A stretch of 64,000 nt of DNA from Actinopolyspora saharensis (GTDB lineage Bacteria > Actinomycetota > Actinomycetes > Mycobacteriales > Pseudonocardiaceae), in NCBI RefSeq assembly GCF_900100925.1, contig NZ_FNKO01000001.1, positions 1-64,000 of the forward strand. The letters are read 5' to 3'. Below the pieces are notes generated by a model. The model was not told where the DNA came from and searched no databases. It saw only the letters and a list, made by a program, of their open reading frames with translations. The stretch's first letter is position 1. The number at the start of each line of letters is the position of its first letter. Shown here in pieces: positions 23,081 to 32,127 of the stretch. A program made the translations under genes and the position numbers.

Positions 23081-23308
23081 TTCGCACTCCTCGACAGGCA
23101 TCATTGTTCGTTCACTGCTGCTGGGACGGAGGATCCCCCGCCGCCGGAAGCCATCTTGTCACCACGTGAGCCACGGGCGCGACACGGGCTGCTGGGGTTC
23201 CCGGGACGAATGGCGCGAAGATCACAGTCCTCGTGCTTCTCAACAACGGACGAACCGGTTTTTATGCCCGGACTGGCAATATCGTGGTAGCTGCTCAAGG
23301 AGGGAATC

Positions 23309-23662
23309 GTGGGGTTGTTCGAGCGTCTACGCCGTCGTGGAGGGCAGAGACGCCCACGAGCGGAGCGGAACCAGGATACCGAGCATCTCCGACAGTGGGC
23401 GTCCGAGCGACGGGGCGTCGAGGGGTTCCTGGAGCCGCCGACGCAGATGACCGAGGCGACGATCGTCTTCGTCGCCCACGACGGCGAGTGGACCCGCCGT
23501 CGGATAGGTGACCGCGACAAGGCGATGCGCTTCACGCACCGCCTCGGCATCCCGTTCTACGAGGTGCACAAGGTCGGTTACCCGCAGCGGATGCGGGACT
23601 ACCAGCGAAAGCAGCGCGTGCTGCGCCGCCGCGAGTACCGCCGCAGGCTGGAGGAGGAATAG
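23309..23662 (+). CDS. Small conserved actinobacterial protein of unknown function
   Basis: This 117-aa protein is strongly basic at both ends (FERLRRRGGQRRPRAER, RKQRVLRRREYRRRLEEE) with a central block TEATIVFVAHDGEWTRRRIG and IPFYEVHKVGYPQRMRDYQ. I recall similar short proteins in Streptomyces and mycobacteria, sometimes misnamed oxidoreductase. No cofactor motif is present. GTG 23309 has an excellent Shine-Dalgarno (AAGGAGGG, 4-5 nt away). It is divergent from lpd and convergent with pepA. Its charge suggests nucleic-acid or ribosome contact, which is a guess. Confidence 0.8.
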   Translation: MGLFERLRRRGGQRRPRAERNQDTEHLRQWASERRGVEGFLEPPTQMTEATIVFVAHDGEWTRRRIGDRDKAMRFTHRLGIPFYEVHKVGYPQRMRDYQRKQRVLRRREYRRRLEEE

Positions 23663-23727
23663 CTCGCCCGCGGCGGTGTTCGCGGCGGCGTCGCCCGTTC
23701 GGATCCGTCCGGGGAGGTTCCGGGGCC

Positions 23728-25221
23728 TCAGCCGTGCTCTGCGATGTCGGCCAGCGTGGCCGCCATGGTCCGCACCGGAACACCCGTTCCGCCCTTGGGG
23801 GTGTAGCCCCACGGGGAGTTCGAGTTGTACGCGGGACCGGCCACGTCGATGTGCGCCCACGGGGTGTTCTCGGCCACGAACTCGCTCAGGAAGTGCCCGG
23901 CGACCAGCATGCCGCCCCAGCGCTGTCCGGTGACGTTGCTCATGTCGGCCAGTTTGGAGTCGAGCTCGCCGCGCAGTTCCTCGGGCAGGGGCATGGGCCA
24001 ACCCGCTTCACCGGTCGCCTGGGACAGTTCGGCCACCCGGCCCCTGAACTGCTCGCTGCCCATCACTCCCGGCGTGCGCTTGCCGAGCGCGACCTGCTGC
24101 GCGCCGGTGAGGGTCGAGGCCTCGATCAGGTACTCGGGCTCGTCCTCGCAAGCGCGGGTGATCGCGTCGGCCAGGATCAGCCTGCCCTCGGCGTCGGTGT
24201 TGAGCACCTCGACGGTCTTGCCGCCGTACATCGTGAGGACGTCGCCGGGGCGGTAGGCGCTGCCGGACGGCATGTTCTCGGCCATGGGGACCGTGGCCGT
24301 GATGTCCAGCGGATAGTTGAGCTTGGCCGCGAGCACCATGGTCGCCACCACGGCGGCGGCACCGGACATGTCCGAGGTCATGTCCTCCATGCCCGCCGCG
24401 GGCTTGAGGGAGATGCCCCCGGTGTCGAAGGTGACGCCCTTGCCGACGAGCGCCACCTTCCGCGCGCCCTTGGGGCCCTTGTGCCGCATCCGCACCAGCC
24501 GCGGAGGCCGGGAGGATCCCGAGCCGACCCCGATGATTCCGCCGTAGCCGTGCTTGCGCAGCTCGTCGGCGTCCATCGTCTCGATTTCCAGGCCTGCGGC
24601 CTTGCCGAGCTCGTTGGCCCGCTCGGCGAAGGTGGCCGGGGGGAGGTCGTTCGGAGGCGTGTTGATCAGGTCGCGCGCGGTGTTGACCGCCTCCCCGATC
24701 GCGGTCGCGCCCTTCAGCGCCGACTTCGCCGTCTCGTTCTTGGCCTCGGGCACGACCAGGTCGACCTTGGCGACCGGCTCCTCACCGGGCTGGGACTTGT
24801 AGCGCGTGTAGGCGTAGGCCCCCATCACGGTTCCCTGGACGGTCGCGGAGAGGTCCAAAGCGGACAGCGTGGTCGCCGCGTGCGAGACGCCGTTCAGCGT
24901 GCGGGCCGCGGCTCCGGAGGCGCGGCGGACCGCCTCGCTCGGGATCTCGCCGTTCTCGTCGCGCTTGCCCAGGCCGACCGCGAGCAGCACGTTCGCGCGG
25001 ACCGATCCGCTCGCGGGAACCCGGACCACTTCCTCGGCCTTGCCCTTGGCGCCGAGCAGGGCCAGCGCCTCGGTGAGGTTCCCGTCGAAGGCCGCGGCGA
25101 GTTCGTTGGTTCCCTGGGCGAGTTCGGGTCCGTCCGTTCCCTCGACGGTGCCGATCACCAGGGTCTCGACCGTCAGCTTGGTGGCCGCGTTGTCGACGAG
25201 GGTGAGTTTGGGCGTTGTCAC
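23728..25221 (-). CDS. pepA: Leucyl aminopeptidase (M17 family)
   Basis: This 497-aa cytosolic di-metal exopeptidase removes N-terminal residues from peptides. The N-terminal regulatory domain is followed by the M17 catalytic domain with metal and substrate residues in [15 protein letters not shown] (near 270) and the signature NTDAEGR at residues 341-347. GTG 25221 is chosen because GGAGGAG precedes it by 6 nt. The longer frame to 25272 is unsupported. The equivalent gene in M. tuberculosis is pepB (Rv2213), also next to the E2 gene. Its hexameric relatives can bind DNA, but nothing here shows that. Confidence 0.95.
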   Translation of the reverse strand: MTTPKLTLVDNAATKLTVETLVIGTVEGTDGPELAQGTNELAAAFDGNLTEALALLGAKGKAEEVVRVPASGSVRANVLLAVGLGKRDENGEIPSEAVRRASGAAARTLNGVSHAATTLSALDLSATVQGTVMGAYAYTRYKSQPGEEPVAKVDLVVPEAKNETAKSALKGATAIGEAVNTARDLINTPPNDLPPATFAERANELGKAAGLEIETMDADELRKHGYGGIIGVGSGSSRPPRLVRMRHKGPKGARKVALVGKGVTFDTGGISLKPAAGMEDMTSDMSGAAAVVATMVLAAKLNYPLDITATVPMAENMPSGSAYRPGDVLTMYGGKTVEVLNTDAEGRLILADAITRACEDEPEYLIEASTLTGAQQVALGKRTPGVMGSEQFRGRVAELSQATGEAGWPMPLPEELRGELDSKLADMSNVTGQRWGGMLVAGHFLSEFVAENTPWAHIDVAGPAYNSNSPWGYTPKGGTGVPVRTMAATLADIAEHG

Positions 25222-25583
25222 GTATGCTCCTCCCGGACCGTGCCGTGGGGACGAGGGATGGTGTCGACCCACGGGTTATCCCTTCCGCAGGCACTGTAGA
25301 ACGGTGCTCGCCCCGGACGCGCAGCAGTCCGTTCCGTGTCGTTCGGTTCCCGGCCCGTCACCCGGCGTGGTGCGGGCTCGTGGGGAGAGGGCCGCGCGGG
25401 ATGCGGCCCGAGGCGCGGTTCGCGGGGAGGGTCATCGGGGCTGGACTTCCGCCGCTTGGTGCCTTCGGGGGACGTGCTCGGCGGCCACGGCGTCGCCGGA
25501 ACGGCGGAGTTGGCGGTCGGCGTAGACTGTCACCCTCACGTAAGAGTGCGAAGTGCCACCGGGGGAGCGGCACTACTACGAGG
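25222..25583. other. Gene-free divergent promoter region between pepA and the APC permease
   Basis: This 362-nt region separates two outward-reading genes, so it must hold both promoters. I see no clear -35/-10 pair. Near its right end, AGTGCC (25552-25557) and GGCACT (25569-25574) form a perfect 6-bp hairpin. Its loop contains GGGGGAG, a Shine-Dalgarno-like sequence 16 nt before the permease ATG. Confidence 0.5.
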
Positions 25584-26837
25584 ATGGTTTGCGTGGCCGG
25601 ACTAGCTGGAGCCTCCCCGTGGAGGGTGGGGCTACGGACGATTCCGCTCGGCCTCGGGGGAATGCTGGGGGCAGGCGTGTTCGCGGGGATCGCCCCCGCT
25701 GCGGGCACGGCCGGGCGTTGGACCCTGATCGCGGTGCCGCTGGCGGCGCTCACGGCGTGGTGCGCCGTGGTGTCCACTTCGCACCAGTCGGCGTCCTACC
25801 GGGGCGCGGGCGCGGCCTACAGCTGCGTGCGGGACAAGCTGGGGATCCTCCCTGGACGTGTGGCAGCGGGCACCGGCCTCTTCGGACACGTCGCCGCCAT
25901 GGCGGCGATCGCCGGTGCCGTGGCCGAGTACCTGCCTGCGCCGGACCCGGTGACCACCGCGGCCGTGCTGCTGCTGGTCGTGCTGGTCTCCGCGGCGGGG
26001 CTGCGCATCCGCGGGCTTTCCGGGTGGCTCTGGCTGGGACTGACGCTGGCGGTGCTGACCGTGGTGGTCACGGCGTGCCTGTCGATCGCTCCCGTTCCGG
26101 TGAGCACCGGGATCGAGCACGGACCGCTGGCGATCACCTCCTCGGCCGGGTTCTTCTTCTTCGCCTTCCTCGGGTTCGAGCGCCTTACGGCTCCGGACAC
26201 CGAACGGGACCGGCACCCCCGCGCGGCGGTGCGGCGCGGGGCGCTGTTCGGGGTCGCTGCGACGGCGGTCGTGCTGCTGGTCGTCTCGTTCGCGGTGCTC
26301 CACCAGCTGGGGGCGGCGAGGTTGGGGCTGTCCCCCGTCCCGCTGCTGGACGCGCTGCGCGCGGCGGACGCGGCCACGCTGACCTCGGGGGTCGGTCTGG
26401 GGGCGGCGTTGGCCATGACCCCGGTGCTGCTGGGAGCGCTCGAGTCCGGTCGTTCCACCGGGCTGGCCGTGATCTCCGACGGGGAGCTGCCCGCCTCGCT
26501 GGGACGTCGCGGGGGCAGCGGGACCCCGTACCTGTTCGATCTGGTCCTGGCCGCTGCGGCCGTCGTCCTCGCCCTGCTGGTCAGTCCGGCTGTGGCCATG
26601 GGGGCCGCCGCGTGCTGCCTGCTGGTGCACTACGCGTTCGTCAACGCCGCGGCGAGGGTGCTGCTGCTCGACGAGTGGACTTGGTCGACGCGGACGGCCT
26701 GCCTGGGGATGGGGCTGTCCGTGATCCTGGCGATGAGCATGCCCGTGCCTGCGATGTTGTTCACACTGGGGGCGGTGCTGGTGCTGCCGGTGTGCGCGGG
26801 GCTGGCCGACCGAGCGGGGGCGGCCACGCGCGGTTGA
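25584..26837 (+). CDS. APC superfamily amino acid permease
   Basis: This protein of about 417 aa has roughly twelve membrane helices. The first carries the APC helix-1 signature GLGGMLGAGVFAGIAPAAG (unwound G-x-G region), and helix 6 carries TSSAGFFFFAFLGFERL with an acidic residue, both typical of APC transporters. It probably imports an amino acid or amine by cation symport; the substrate is unknown. Two starts are possible: ATG 25584, directly after GAGG, or GTG 25593, 9 nt after the same GAGG, which is better spacing. Upstream frame is not membrane-like. It stands alone between pepA and ilvE, with no terminator visible. Confidence 0.87.
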   Translation: MVCVAGLAGASPWRVGLRTIPLGLGGMLGAGVFAGIAPAAGTAGRWTLIAVPLAALTAWCAVVSTSHQSASYRGAGAAYSCVRDKLGILPGRVAAGTGLFGHVAAMAAIAGAVAEYLPAPDPVTTAAVLLLVVLVSAAGLRIRGLSGWLWLGLTLAVLTVVVTACLSIAPVPVSTGIEHGPLAITSSAGFFFFAFLGFERLTAPDTERDRHPRAAVRRGALFGVAATAVVLLVVSFAVLHQLGAARLGLSPVPLLDALRAADAATLTSGVGLGAALAMTPVLLGALESGRSTGLAVISDGELPASLGRRGGSGTPYLFDLVLAAAAVVLALLVSPAVAMGAAACCLLVHYAFVNAAARVLLLDEWTWSTRTACLGMGLSVILAMSMPVPAMLFTLGAVLVLPVCAGLADRAGAATRG

Positions 26838-27038
26838 CCGCCCCGCGGTGCTCCTCCCGGCGGGATCTCGTCCGGCGCGCAGGGGGTTCGCCGCCGAGAT
26901 CCGGGGGTTTTCCGCACGGAGTGTGCTCGGTCGGGAACCGAGTGGAACCACGATGGTCGCTGCCCCGACATCGAAAACGGGTAGAACTCGGAAGGCCAAC
27001 TTTTCCCGGTCAGGTTTCCACTGCTCTCGAGGGCGCGA

Positions 27039-27044
27039 TACGGT
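27039..27044 (+). promoter_or_regulatory. Candidate -10 element of ilvE, leaderless start
   Basis: TACGGT lies 6 nt before the ATG at 27051. TTCCAC about 17 nt further upstream is a poor -35 candidate. Confidence 0.45.
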
Positions 27045-27050
27045 ACGCGC

Positions 27051-28154
27051 ATGAACCAACCCCTCTCGTTCTCCCGGACCGAAAACCCGCAACCGGCAAG
27101 TGCCGAGCACCGTGCTCAGGTATTGGAGAATCCCGGATTCGGGAAGTACTTCACCGATCACATGGTCACGATCGGGTGGAGCTCCGAGAAGGGGTGGCAC
27201 GACGCGCGCCTGGAGCCGTATCACTCGATCAACCTGGATCCGGCGACGACGGTGCTGCACTACGGGCAGGCGATCTTCGAGGGGCTGAAGGCCTACCGCC
27301 AGCCCGACGGCTCGGTCGCCTCCTTCCGACCGGAGGCCAACGCGACCAGGTTCAGGGACTCGGCCCGCAGACTGGCCATGCCCGAACTTCCCGAGGAGAC
27401 CTTCCTCGAATCGCTGAGCGAACTGGTCAGCGCGGACGAGAAGTGGGTTCCGGGAGAGGGCGAGAGCTCGCTGTACCTGCGGCCGTTCATGATCTCCACG
27501 GAGCAGACGCTCGGAGTGAACAGGCCCGCGGGCAGCTACCTCTACGCGCTGATCGCCTCCCCGGCGGGTTCCTACTTCGCGGGCGGCGTCAAGCCCGTGA
27601 CCGTCTGGCTCAGCCACGAGTACGTTCGCGCCAGCCCGGGAGGCACGGGCGCGGCCAAGTTCGCGGGCAACTACGCCGCCTCGTTCGTCGCGCAGGCCCA
27701 GGCCGCCGAGATGGGGTGTGACCAGGTCGTCTGGCTGGACGCCGTGGAGCGCCGTGCCGTCGAGGAGATGGGCGGGATGAACCTGTTCTTCGTGCTCGGA
27801 TCCGGTGACCGGGCCCGGCTGGTCACGCCCGAACTGACCGGGAGCCTGTTGCCGGGGGTCACCCGCTCCTCGCTGCTCAGCCTCGGCGAGAAGCTGGGCG
27901 TCGAGGTCGAACAGCGGCGCGTGACCACCGACGAGTGGGAGGCCAAGGCGGCTTCCGGCGAGCTGACCGAGGTGTTCGCCTGCGGTACCGCCGCCGTGAT
28001 CACGCCGGTGGGCAGGGTCAAGCACCGCGACGGCGAGTTCACCATCGCCGACGGTCAGCCGGGTGAGCTGACGATGAAGTTGCGCGAGCAGCTGACCGGG
28101 ATTCAGTACGGCAAGCTCGCCGATCCGGAGGGCTGGATGAGCAGGCTGGCCTGA
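27051..28154 (+). CDS. ilvE: Branched-chain amino acid aminotransferase
   Basis: This 367-aa fold-type IV PLP enzyme performs the last step of Leu, Ile and Val synthesis, or the first step of their breakdown. The PLP lysine is Lys203 in [12 protein letters not shown]. Other class IV motifs are [15 protein letters not shown] near residue 68, the phosphate-binding [11 protein letters not shown] and [11 protein letters not shown]. The length equals the mycobacterial IlvE. The ATG has no Shine-Dalgarno but a -10-like TACGGT 6 nt upstream. It is followed by two parS-like palindromes and then the convergent cobS. Confidence 0.96.
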   Translation: MNQPLSFSRTENPQPASAEHRAQVLENPGFGKYFTDHMVTIGWSSEKGWHDARLEPYHSINLDPATTVLHYGQAIFEGLKAYRQPDGSVASFRPEANATRFRDSARRLAMPELPEETFLESLSELVSADEKWVPGEGESSLYLRPFMISTEQTLGVNRPAGSYLYALIASPAGSYFAGGVKPVTVWLSHEYVRASPGGTGAAKFAGNYAASFVAQAQAAEMGCDQVVWLDAVERRAVEEMGGMNLFFVLGSGDRARLVTPELTGSLLPGVTRSSLLSLGEKLGVEVEQRRVTTDEWEAKAASGELTEVFACGTAAVITPVGRVKHRDGEFTIADGQPGELTMKLREQLTGIQYGKLADPEGWMSRLA

Positions 28155-28176
28155 CCCGCCCCGCGGAAACCCCGGG

Positions 28177-28194
28177 ACGTTTCGCGCGAAACGT
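28177..28194. promoter_or_regulatory. parS-like palindrome 1
   Basis: This is a perfect 18-bp palindrome, ACGTTTCGCGCGAAACGT. Its 14-bp core GTTTCGCGCGAAAC differs from the ParB site GTTTCACGTGAAAC at the two central-flanking positions only. It lies between ilvE and cobS, so a transcription-terminator role is the alternative. Confidence 0.5.
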
Positions 28195-28221
28195 TCTTTC
28201 TGGAACGGCTCCGGAGTGACG

Positions 28222-28235
28222 GTTTCGCGCGAAAC
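28222..28235. promoter_or_regulatory. parS-like palindrome 2
   Basis: A second exact copy of the 14-bp core GTTTCGCGCGAAAC starts 44 nt after the first core. Both sites share the flank CGTTC on the right. Confidence 0.5.
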
Positions 28236-28277
28236 GTTCCACCGTCCGGCACCGGATGCCGAGCTCCCGCTGGACTT

Positions 28278-29030
28278 CTACTGGGCGGGCCCCAGGGCGC
28301 ACAGGGCGAGGACCAGGGTGGTGCCGAGCTCGCCGGAGGCACCGAGCACGTCCCCGGTGATTCCGCCGAACCTGCGGTGCGCGTGCCCGCGGAGCAGCCG
28401 GAGCGCGCAGCCGGTGAGCAGCACGGCCACGGCGCCCACCCACCACGTTGTCCAGGTGGCGGCGCTTCCCGCCAGCAGCAGCGCTGCCCACCAGGCGGCC
28501 GTGGTGCCGCGGGACTGCGATCCGGCGACCAGCGCGCCCATGCCGTCCGGGCGGGCGGCCGGAACGCTTTTCCCGCAGCACAGCTGGAAAGCGGCCCTGC
28601 CGACCGCGCAGGCGAGCACGACGACCCCCCACTGCCCGCTCGTCGCCGCGTGGGCGAAACCGGTGGCCTGGACACCGACCACGATGACCACGGCCATGAC
28701 GGCGAAGGGGCCGGTGCTGCCGTCCCGCATCACCGACAGGGCGCGTTCGGCGGATCCGTAGCAGCCGAGACCGTCGACCGTGTCGGCCAGCCCGTCGATG
28801 TGCATGCCGCGGGTGACCAGCGCCAGGGCCGCCGTCGTGACGAGCCCGGCCAGCAGCGCCGGGGCCCCCAGAGTCAGCAACGTCCACAGCAGCGCGGCCG
28901 CGAACCCGCCCAGGGCGGCCCCGACCAGCGGGGCCAGTGAGACGGCGCGCCCCCCGGTTCGTTCGTCGACGCCGTCGACCCGCACGGGAAGCACCGTGAG
29001 CCAGGCCAGCGCCAGGCGAAGACCTCGCAC
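28278..29030 (-). CDS. cobS: Adenosylcobinamide-GDP ribazoletransferase (cobalamin synthase)
   Basis: This 250-aa integral membrane enzyme joins adenosylcobinamide-GDP with alpha-ribazole in the last steps of cobalamin nucleotide-loop assembly. It starts RGLRLALAWLTVLPV. The conserved acidic motif HIDGLADTVDGLGCYG (near residue 65) binds metal, and DGSTGPFAVMA follows. At least five hydrophobic helices are visible. The GTG start at 29030 lies 4 nt after the cobT stop, so the two genes are translationally close. A conserved-looking frame upstream belongs to cobT in another register and is not part of this gene. Confidence 0.94.
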   Translation of the reverse strand: MRGLRLALAWLTVLPVRVDGVDERTGGRAVSLAPLVGAALGGFAAALLWTLLTLGAPALLAGLVTTAALALVTRGMHIDGLADTVDGLGCYGSAERALSVMRDGSTGPFAVMAVVIVVGVQATGFAHAATSGQWGVVVLACAVGRAAFQLCCGKSVPAARPDGMGALVAGSQSRGTTAAWWAALLLAGSAATWTTWWVGAVAVLLTGCALRLLRGHAHRRFGGITGDVLGASGELGTTLVLALCALGPAQ

Positions 29031-29034
29031 GCGC

Positions 29035-30195
29035 TCAGCCCTCCGCGTCGGAGGTGACCTCGGTGCGCCCGGTCGCCTCGGCCCCCGTCGGCCCCCGTAT
29101 CCCGGCCTGCTCGAACGTGGACATCTCGGCGAGAACGCGCACCGCCGCGTTGACCACGGGCAGGGCGGCCATCGCTCCGGAGCCCTCGCCGAGCCGCATG
29201 TCCATGTCGAGCACGGGGCGAAGGTCGAGGTGGTCGAGCACGAGCGCGGCCGCGGGCTCGACGGAGCGGTGACCGGCCAGCCACCACCGCACGGCTCCGG
29301 GCGCGAGCTCCTCAGCCACCATCGCCGCGGAACCGACCACCATCCCGTCGAGGATGACCGGGGTGCCCCGGACGGAGGCCTGGGCGAGGAAACCGGCCAT
29401 GGCGGCGAGGTCCGCTCCCGCCGAGGTGCGCAGCAAGGCCAGCGGGTCGTCGGAGACCCTGCGCGCCCGGCGCAGGCCGTCCCGCACGGCCGCGGTCTTG
29501 CGGATCCACGCCGTGTCGTCGATACCGGTGCCGCGCCCCACCACGGCCACCGGCTCACTCGAGGTGAGCGCGGCGATGAGCACGGCGGCGGGGGTGGTGT
29601 TGCCTATGCCCATCTCACCCGCGATCAACAGGTCCGCGCCCGCGTCGATCTCCTCGTCGGCCAGTGCTCGCCCCGCGAGCACGGCGGAACGGACCTCCTG
29701 CTCGGTGAGCGCGTCCTCCACGTCCAGCGAGCCGGAGGACCGGCGGATCTTGTGCGCGGAGACTGCTTCCTCCGTGGCGCCGTCCACGGAGATGTCGACG
29801 ACCCGGACCCCGGCTCCCGCGTTGGCGGCCAGCGCGTTGATCGCGGCTCCCCCGGAGCGGATGTTGGACACCATCTGCGTGGTGACCTCGCTCGGGTAGG
29901 CGGAGACCCCGTTGCGGGCGACGCCGTGGTCCCCGGCGAAGACGACGGCCCTGGGACGGGCGAACCGCCGCGGGGGGCAGCTGCCCTGCCTGGCGGCGAT
30001 CCACACGCCGAGCTCCTCCATCCTGCCGAGCGAGCCGGCCGGTTTGGTGAGCTCCCCGTGCCGCGCCACGGCCCGGCGGTGCGCCTGGTCGTCGGGTGAC
30101 GGCACCGCGCCGAACTCGACGGGCGGCCGGTTCGGGTCGTCCACCTGTTCTCCGGTCGGGGAATCCGCCGACTGCGAATCGGGCACCGTGGACAA
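29035..30195 (-). CDS. cobT: Nicotinate-nucleotide-dimethylbenzimidazole phosphoribosyltransferase
   Basis: This 386-aa enzyme makes alpha-ribazole phosphate for the lower ligand of cobalamin. Motifs are [15 protein letters not shown], the [17 protein letters not shown] block near residue 90, [13 protein letters not shown] near residue 190 and the catalytic Glu segment [13 protein letters not shown] near the C-terminus. The first 30 residues are a non-conserved acidic extension. The start is TTG 30195, supported by GGAGGT 5 nt upstream. GTG 30186 is possible but worse placed. It lies between cobU (127 nt upstream) and cobS. No cobalamin riboswitch was found in front of the cluster. Confidence 0.94.
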   Translation of the reverse strand: MSTVPDSQSADSPTGEQVDDPNRPPVEFGAVPSPDDQAHRRAVARHGELTKPAGSLGRMEELGVWIAARQGSCPPRRFARPRAVVFAGDHGVARNGVSAYPSEVTTQMVSNIRSGGAAINALAANAGAGVRVVDISVDGATEEAVSAHKIRRSSGSLDVEDALTEQEVRSAVLAGRALADEEIDAGADLLIAGEMGIGNTTPAAVLIAALTSSEPVAVVGRGTGIDDTAWIRKTAAVRDGLRRARRVSDDPLALLRTSAGADLAAMAGFLAQASVRGTPVILDGMVVGSAAMVAEELAPGAVRWWLAGHRSVEPAAALVLDHLDLRPVLDMDMRLGEGSGAMAALPVVNAAVRVLAEMSTFEQAGIRGPTGAEATGRTEVTSDAEG

Positions 30196-30322
30196 GCCTT
30201 ACCTCCGTAATCGTTCGGCCGGAGCGACGCACCGTCGGGCTGCGGGACGACGGTGCTCACCGCATCGGGGGATAGTGCGTGCTCGCGACGCTGGATTCGT
30301 CGACTCACCGTAGGGGAGTGAC

Positions 30323-30880
30323 TCAACGTAGCCGAAGGGGCATTCCCGCGACCAACAGCGAGACCTCGTCGCAGAGCTCGGCCAGTGCGGCGTTGAGCGC
30401 CCCGAGCTCGTCGCGGAACAACCTCGCCGACCGGGTCGCCGGGACCACGCCCAGACCGACCTCGGCGGAGACGACCACCAACTCGGCCTGGCAGCTCCCG
30501 CAGGCACGCAGCAGCTCGGCGCGGTGCTCCGCGACGTCGCGCAGCGCGGCCCGGTCGCGCTCCCAGGCGCCCGCGTCGTCGAGCACCCCGGTCAGCCAGG
30601 TGGCGAGGTCGTCGACCAGCACCGGCGGTTCGGACTCGTCCACGGAGCGGAGGAAGGCGGCCAGATCGCCGGGGGAGGGGGCCTCCACGGTGCGCCACGA
30701 CTCGGGGCGGCGGGCGACGTGCTCGGCGATGCGCTCGTTCCACTCGGCGTCGTCCGGATCGCGTCTGGCCGTGGCCACGTAGGTGGCGGCCGCCGATCCG
30801 GAGAGCAGTCCCTCGGCGTGGGCCGACTTGCCCGAGCGGGCCCCGCCGAGGACGAGCGCGCGCCGTGCCCGCCCGGTCAC
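30323..30880 (-). CDS. cobU: Bifunctional adenosylcobinamide kinase/adenosylcobinamide-phosphate guanylyltransferase
   Basis: This 185-aa P-loop enzyme has Walker A GGARSGKS at residues 12-19, the TYVATARR strand near 33, the GMP-accepting His54 in RIAEHVARRP, VLVDDLATWL and VSAEVGLGVVP. It phosphorylates adenosylcobinamide and then converts it to the GDP form used by CobS. The GTG start overlaps the stop codon of the upstream aldo/keto reductase by four bases (GTGA), a usual sign of translational coupling. It forms a co-directional cobU-cobT-cobS run. Confidence 0.94.
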   Translation of the reverse strand: MTGRARRALVLGGARSGKSAHAEGLLSGSAAATYVATARRDPDDAEWNERIAEHVARRPESWRTVEAPSPGDLAAFLRSVDESEPPVLVDDLATWLTGVLDDAGAWERDRAALRDVAEHRAELLRACGSCQAELVVVSAEVGLGVVPATRSARLFRDELGALNAALAELCDEVSLLVAGMPLRLR

Positions 30881-31863
30881 GGGGTCCTCGTGTGCCGCGG
30901 GTCCGTTTCGGCGACGTGCCCGATGATCTCGTCGATCCTGTCGAGCACGTCCTGCTCCAGCCGCACTCCGGCGGCCCGTGCGTTGTCGGTGACCTGCTCG
31001 GGGCGGGAGGCCCCGATGATGGCGGCAGAGACGTTGGAGTTCTGCAGCACCCAGGCCACGGCCAGCTGGGCCATGGACAGTCCCAGCTCGTCAGCGATCG
31101 GCTTGAGCTGCTGCACCGGTTCGAGTACCTCGTCGCGCATCCAGCGGGAGATCATGTCGGCCCCGCCCGTGGAGTCGGTGGCCCTGGAGCCGGTGGGAGC
31201 TGGCTGCCCCGGTGCGTACTTGCCGCTCAGCACGCCCTGCGCGATGGGCGACCACACGATCTGCCCCATGCCCGCCCGTTCGGAGGCGGGGATGACCTGC
31301 GGCTCGATCACGCGCCACAGCATCGAGTACTGCGGTTGGTTGGACACCAGCGGGACCCGCAGCTCGCGAGCGAGCTCCGCGGCGCGGGTGATCTGCTCGG
31401 CGTTCCACTCCGAGACCCCGATGTAGAGCGCCTTGCCCTGCCGGACGAGGTCGGCGAAGGCGGTCATGGTCTCTTCCAGCGGAACGCTCTGGTCGAACCG
31501 GTGGGCCTGGTACAGATCCACGTAGTCGGTCTGCAGCCTGCGCAGCGAGGCCTCGCAGGACTCCATGATGTGCTTGCGCCCGAGACCCCGGTCGTTGGGC
31601 CCCTGGCCGGTGGGGAAGAAGACCTTGGTGAACAGCTCGATGCTCTCCCGGCGCACCCCGGACAGCGCTCGGCCGAGCACGGATTCGGCCCTGGTGGCCG
31701 CGTACACATCGGCGGTGTCGAACGTGGTGATGCCCTCGTCGAGGGCGGTCAGCACGCACGCCTGCGCCTGCTCCTCCTCGACCTGTGAACCGTGCGTCAG
31801 CCAGTTGCCGTAGGCGATCTCGCTGATGTTGAGGCCGCTCCGGCCGAGTCGACGAAACTCCAT
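30877..31863 (-). CDS. Aldo/keto reductase
   Basis: This 328-aa NADPH-dependent TIM-barrel reductase belongs to the AKR branch that includes potassium-channel beta subunits and YghZ. The catalytic tetrad is visible as Asp in TTFDTADVYAAT, Tyr in the same segment, Lys in ELFTKVFF and His in LYQAHRFD. The C-terminal cofactor segment AAIIGASRPEQVTDN is present. The substrate is unknown. It starts at ATG 31863 with a -10-like TAGGCT 6 nt upstream, and its stop overlaps the cobU start, so it is the promoter-proximal gene of the cob run. A role in cobalamin synthesis is not implied. Confidence 0.93.
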   Translation of the reverse strand: MEFRRLGRSGLNISEIAYGNWLTHGSQVEEEQAQACVLTALDEGITTFDTADVYAATRAESVLGRALSGVRRESIELFTKVFFPTGQGPNDRGLGRKHIMESCEASLRRLQTDYVDLYQAHRFDQSVPLEETMTAFADLVRQGKALYIGVSEWNAEQITRAAELARELRVPLVSNQPQYSMLWRVIEPQVIPASERAGMGQIVWSPIAQGVLSGKYAPGQPAPTGSRATDSTGGADMISRWMRDEVLEPVQQLKPIADELGLSMAQLAVAWVLQNSNVSAAIIGASRPEQVTDNARAAGVRLEQDVLDRIDEIIGHVAETDPRHTRTP

Positions 31864-31869
31864 GGGCGC

Positions 31870-31875
31870 AGCCTA
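31870..31875 (-). promoter_or_regulatory. Candidate -10 element of the aldo/keto reductase-cobU-cobT-cobS run
   Basis: TAGGCT on the minus strand lies 6 nt before the ATG at 31863, with no Shine-Dalgarno. Confidence 0.45.
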
Positions 31876-32127
31876 GATCGAAAAAGAACGCGGGACCAAC
31901 CCGCGGGGCCGCGTGCCGGTGAGCCCGTCGAGTCCCCGGGGCGGACGAACCGCTCCCCGCGGAAGAGCCCGCGCGGAGCGGGCGAGCACCCGTCGGGCCG
32001 GGCCGGTTGCGGGACGAGCGGCGGAGCCGCTTTCACCCGTCCGCGCGCCCGGCACCGCCCGGGATGGTCGACTCGCGCGCTCCCGCAGGGCCGAGCCCGC
32101 GCACCCGGTGAGCACGGTGCGGACGGA

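Noticed and set aside
23700..23730. GGGGAGGTTCCGGGG before the pepA stop as a repeat copy
   Set aside because: Similarity is limited to GAGGTTCCG. The rest of the repeat is absent.
25632..28025. Long minus-strand frame opposite the APC permease and ilvE
   Set aside because: It is antisense to two well-supported genes, has His/Gln/Arg-rich low-complexity sequence, and has no start signals.
30196..30322. Cobalamin riboswitch in front of cobT
   Set aside because: The gap is only 127 nt and lacks a B12-box-like sequence or the long conserved structure of that riboswitch.
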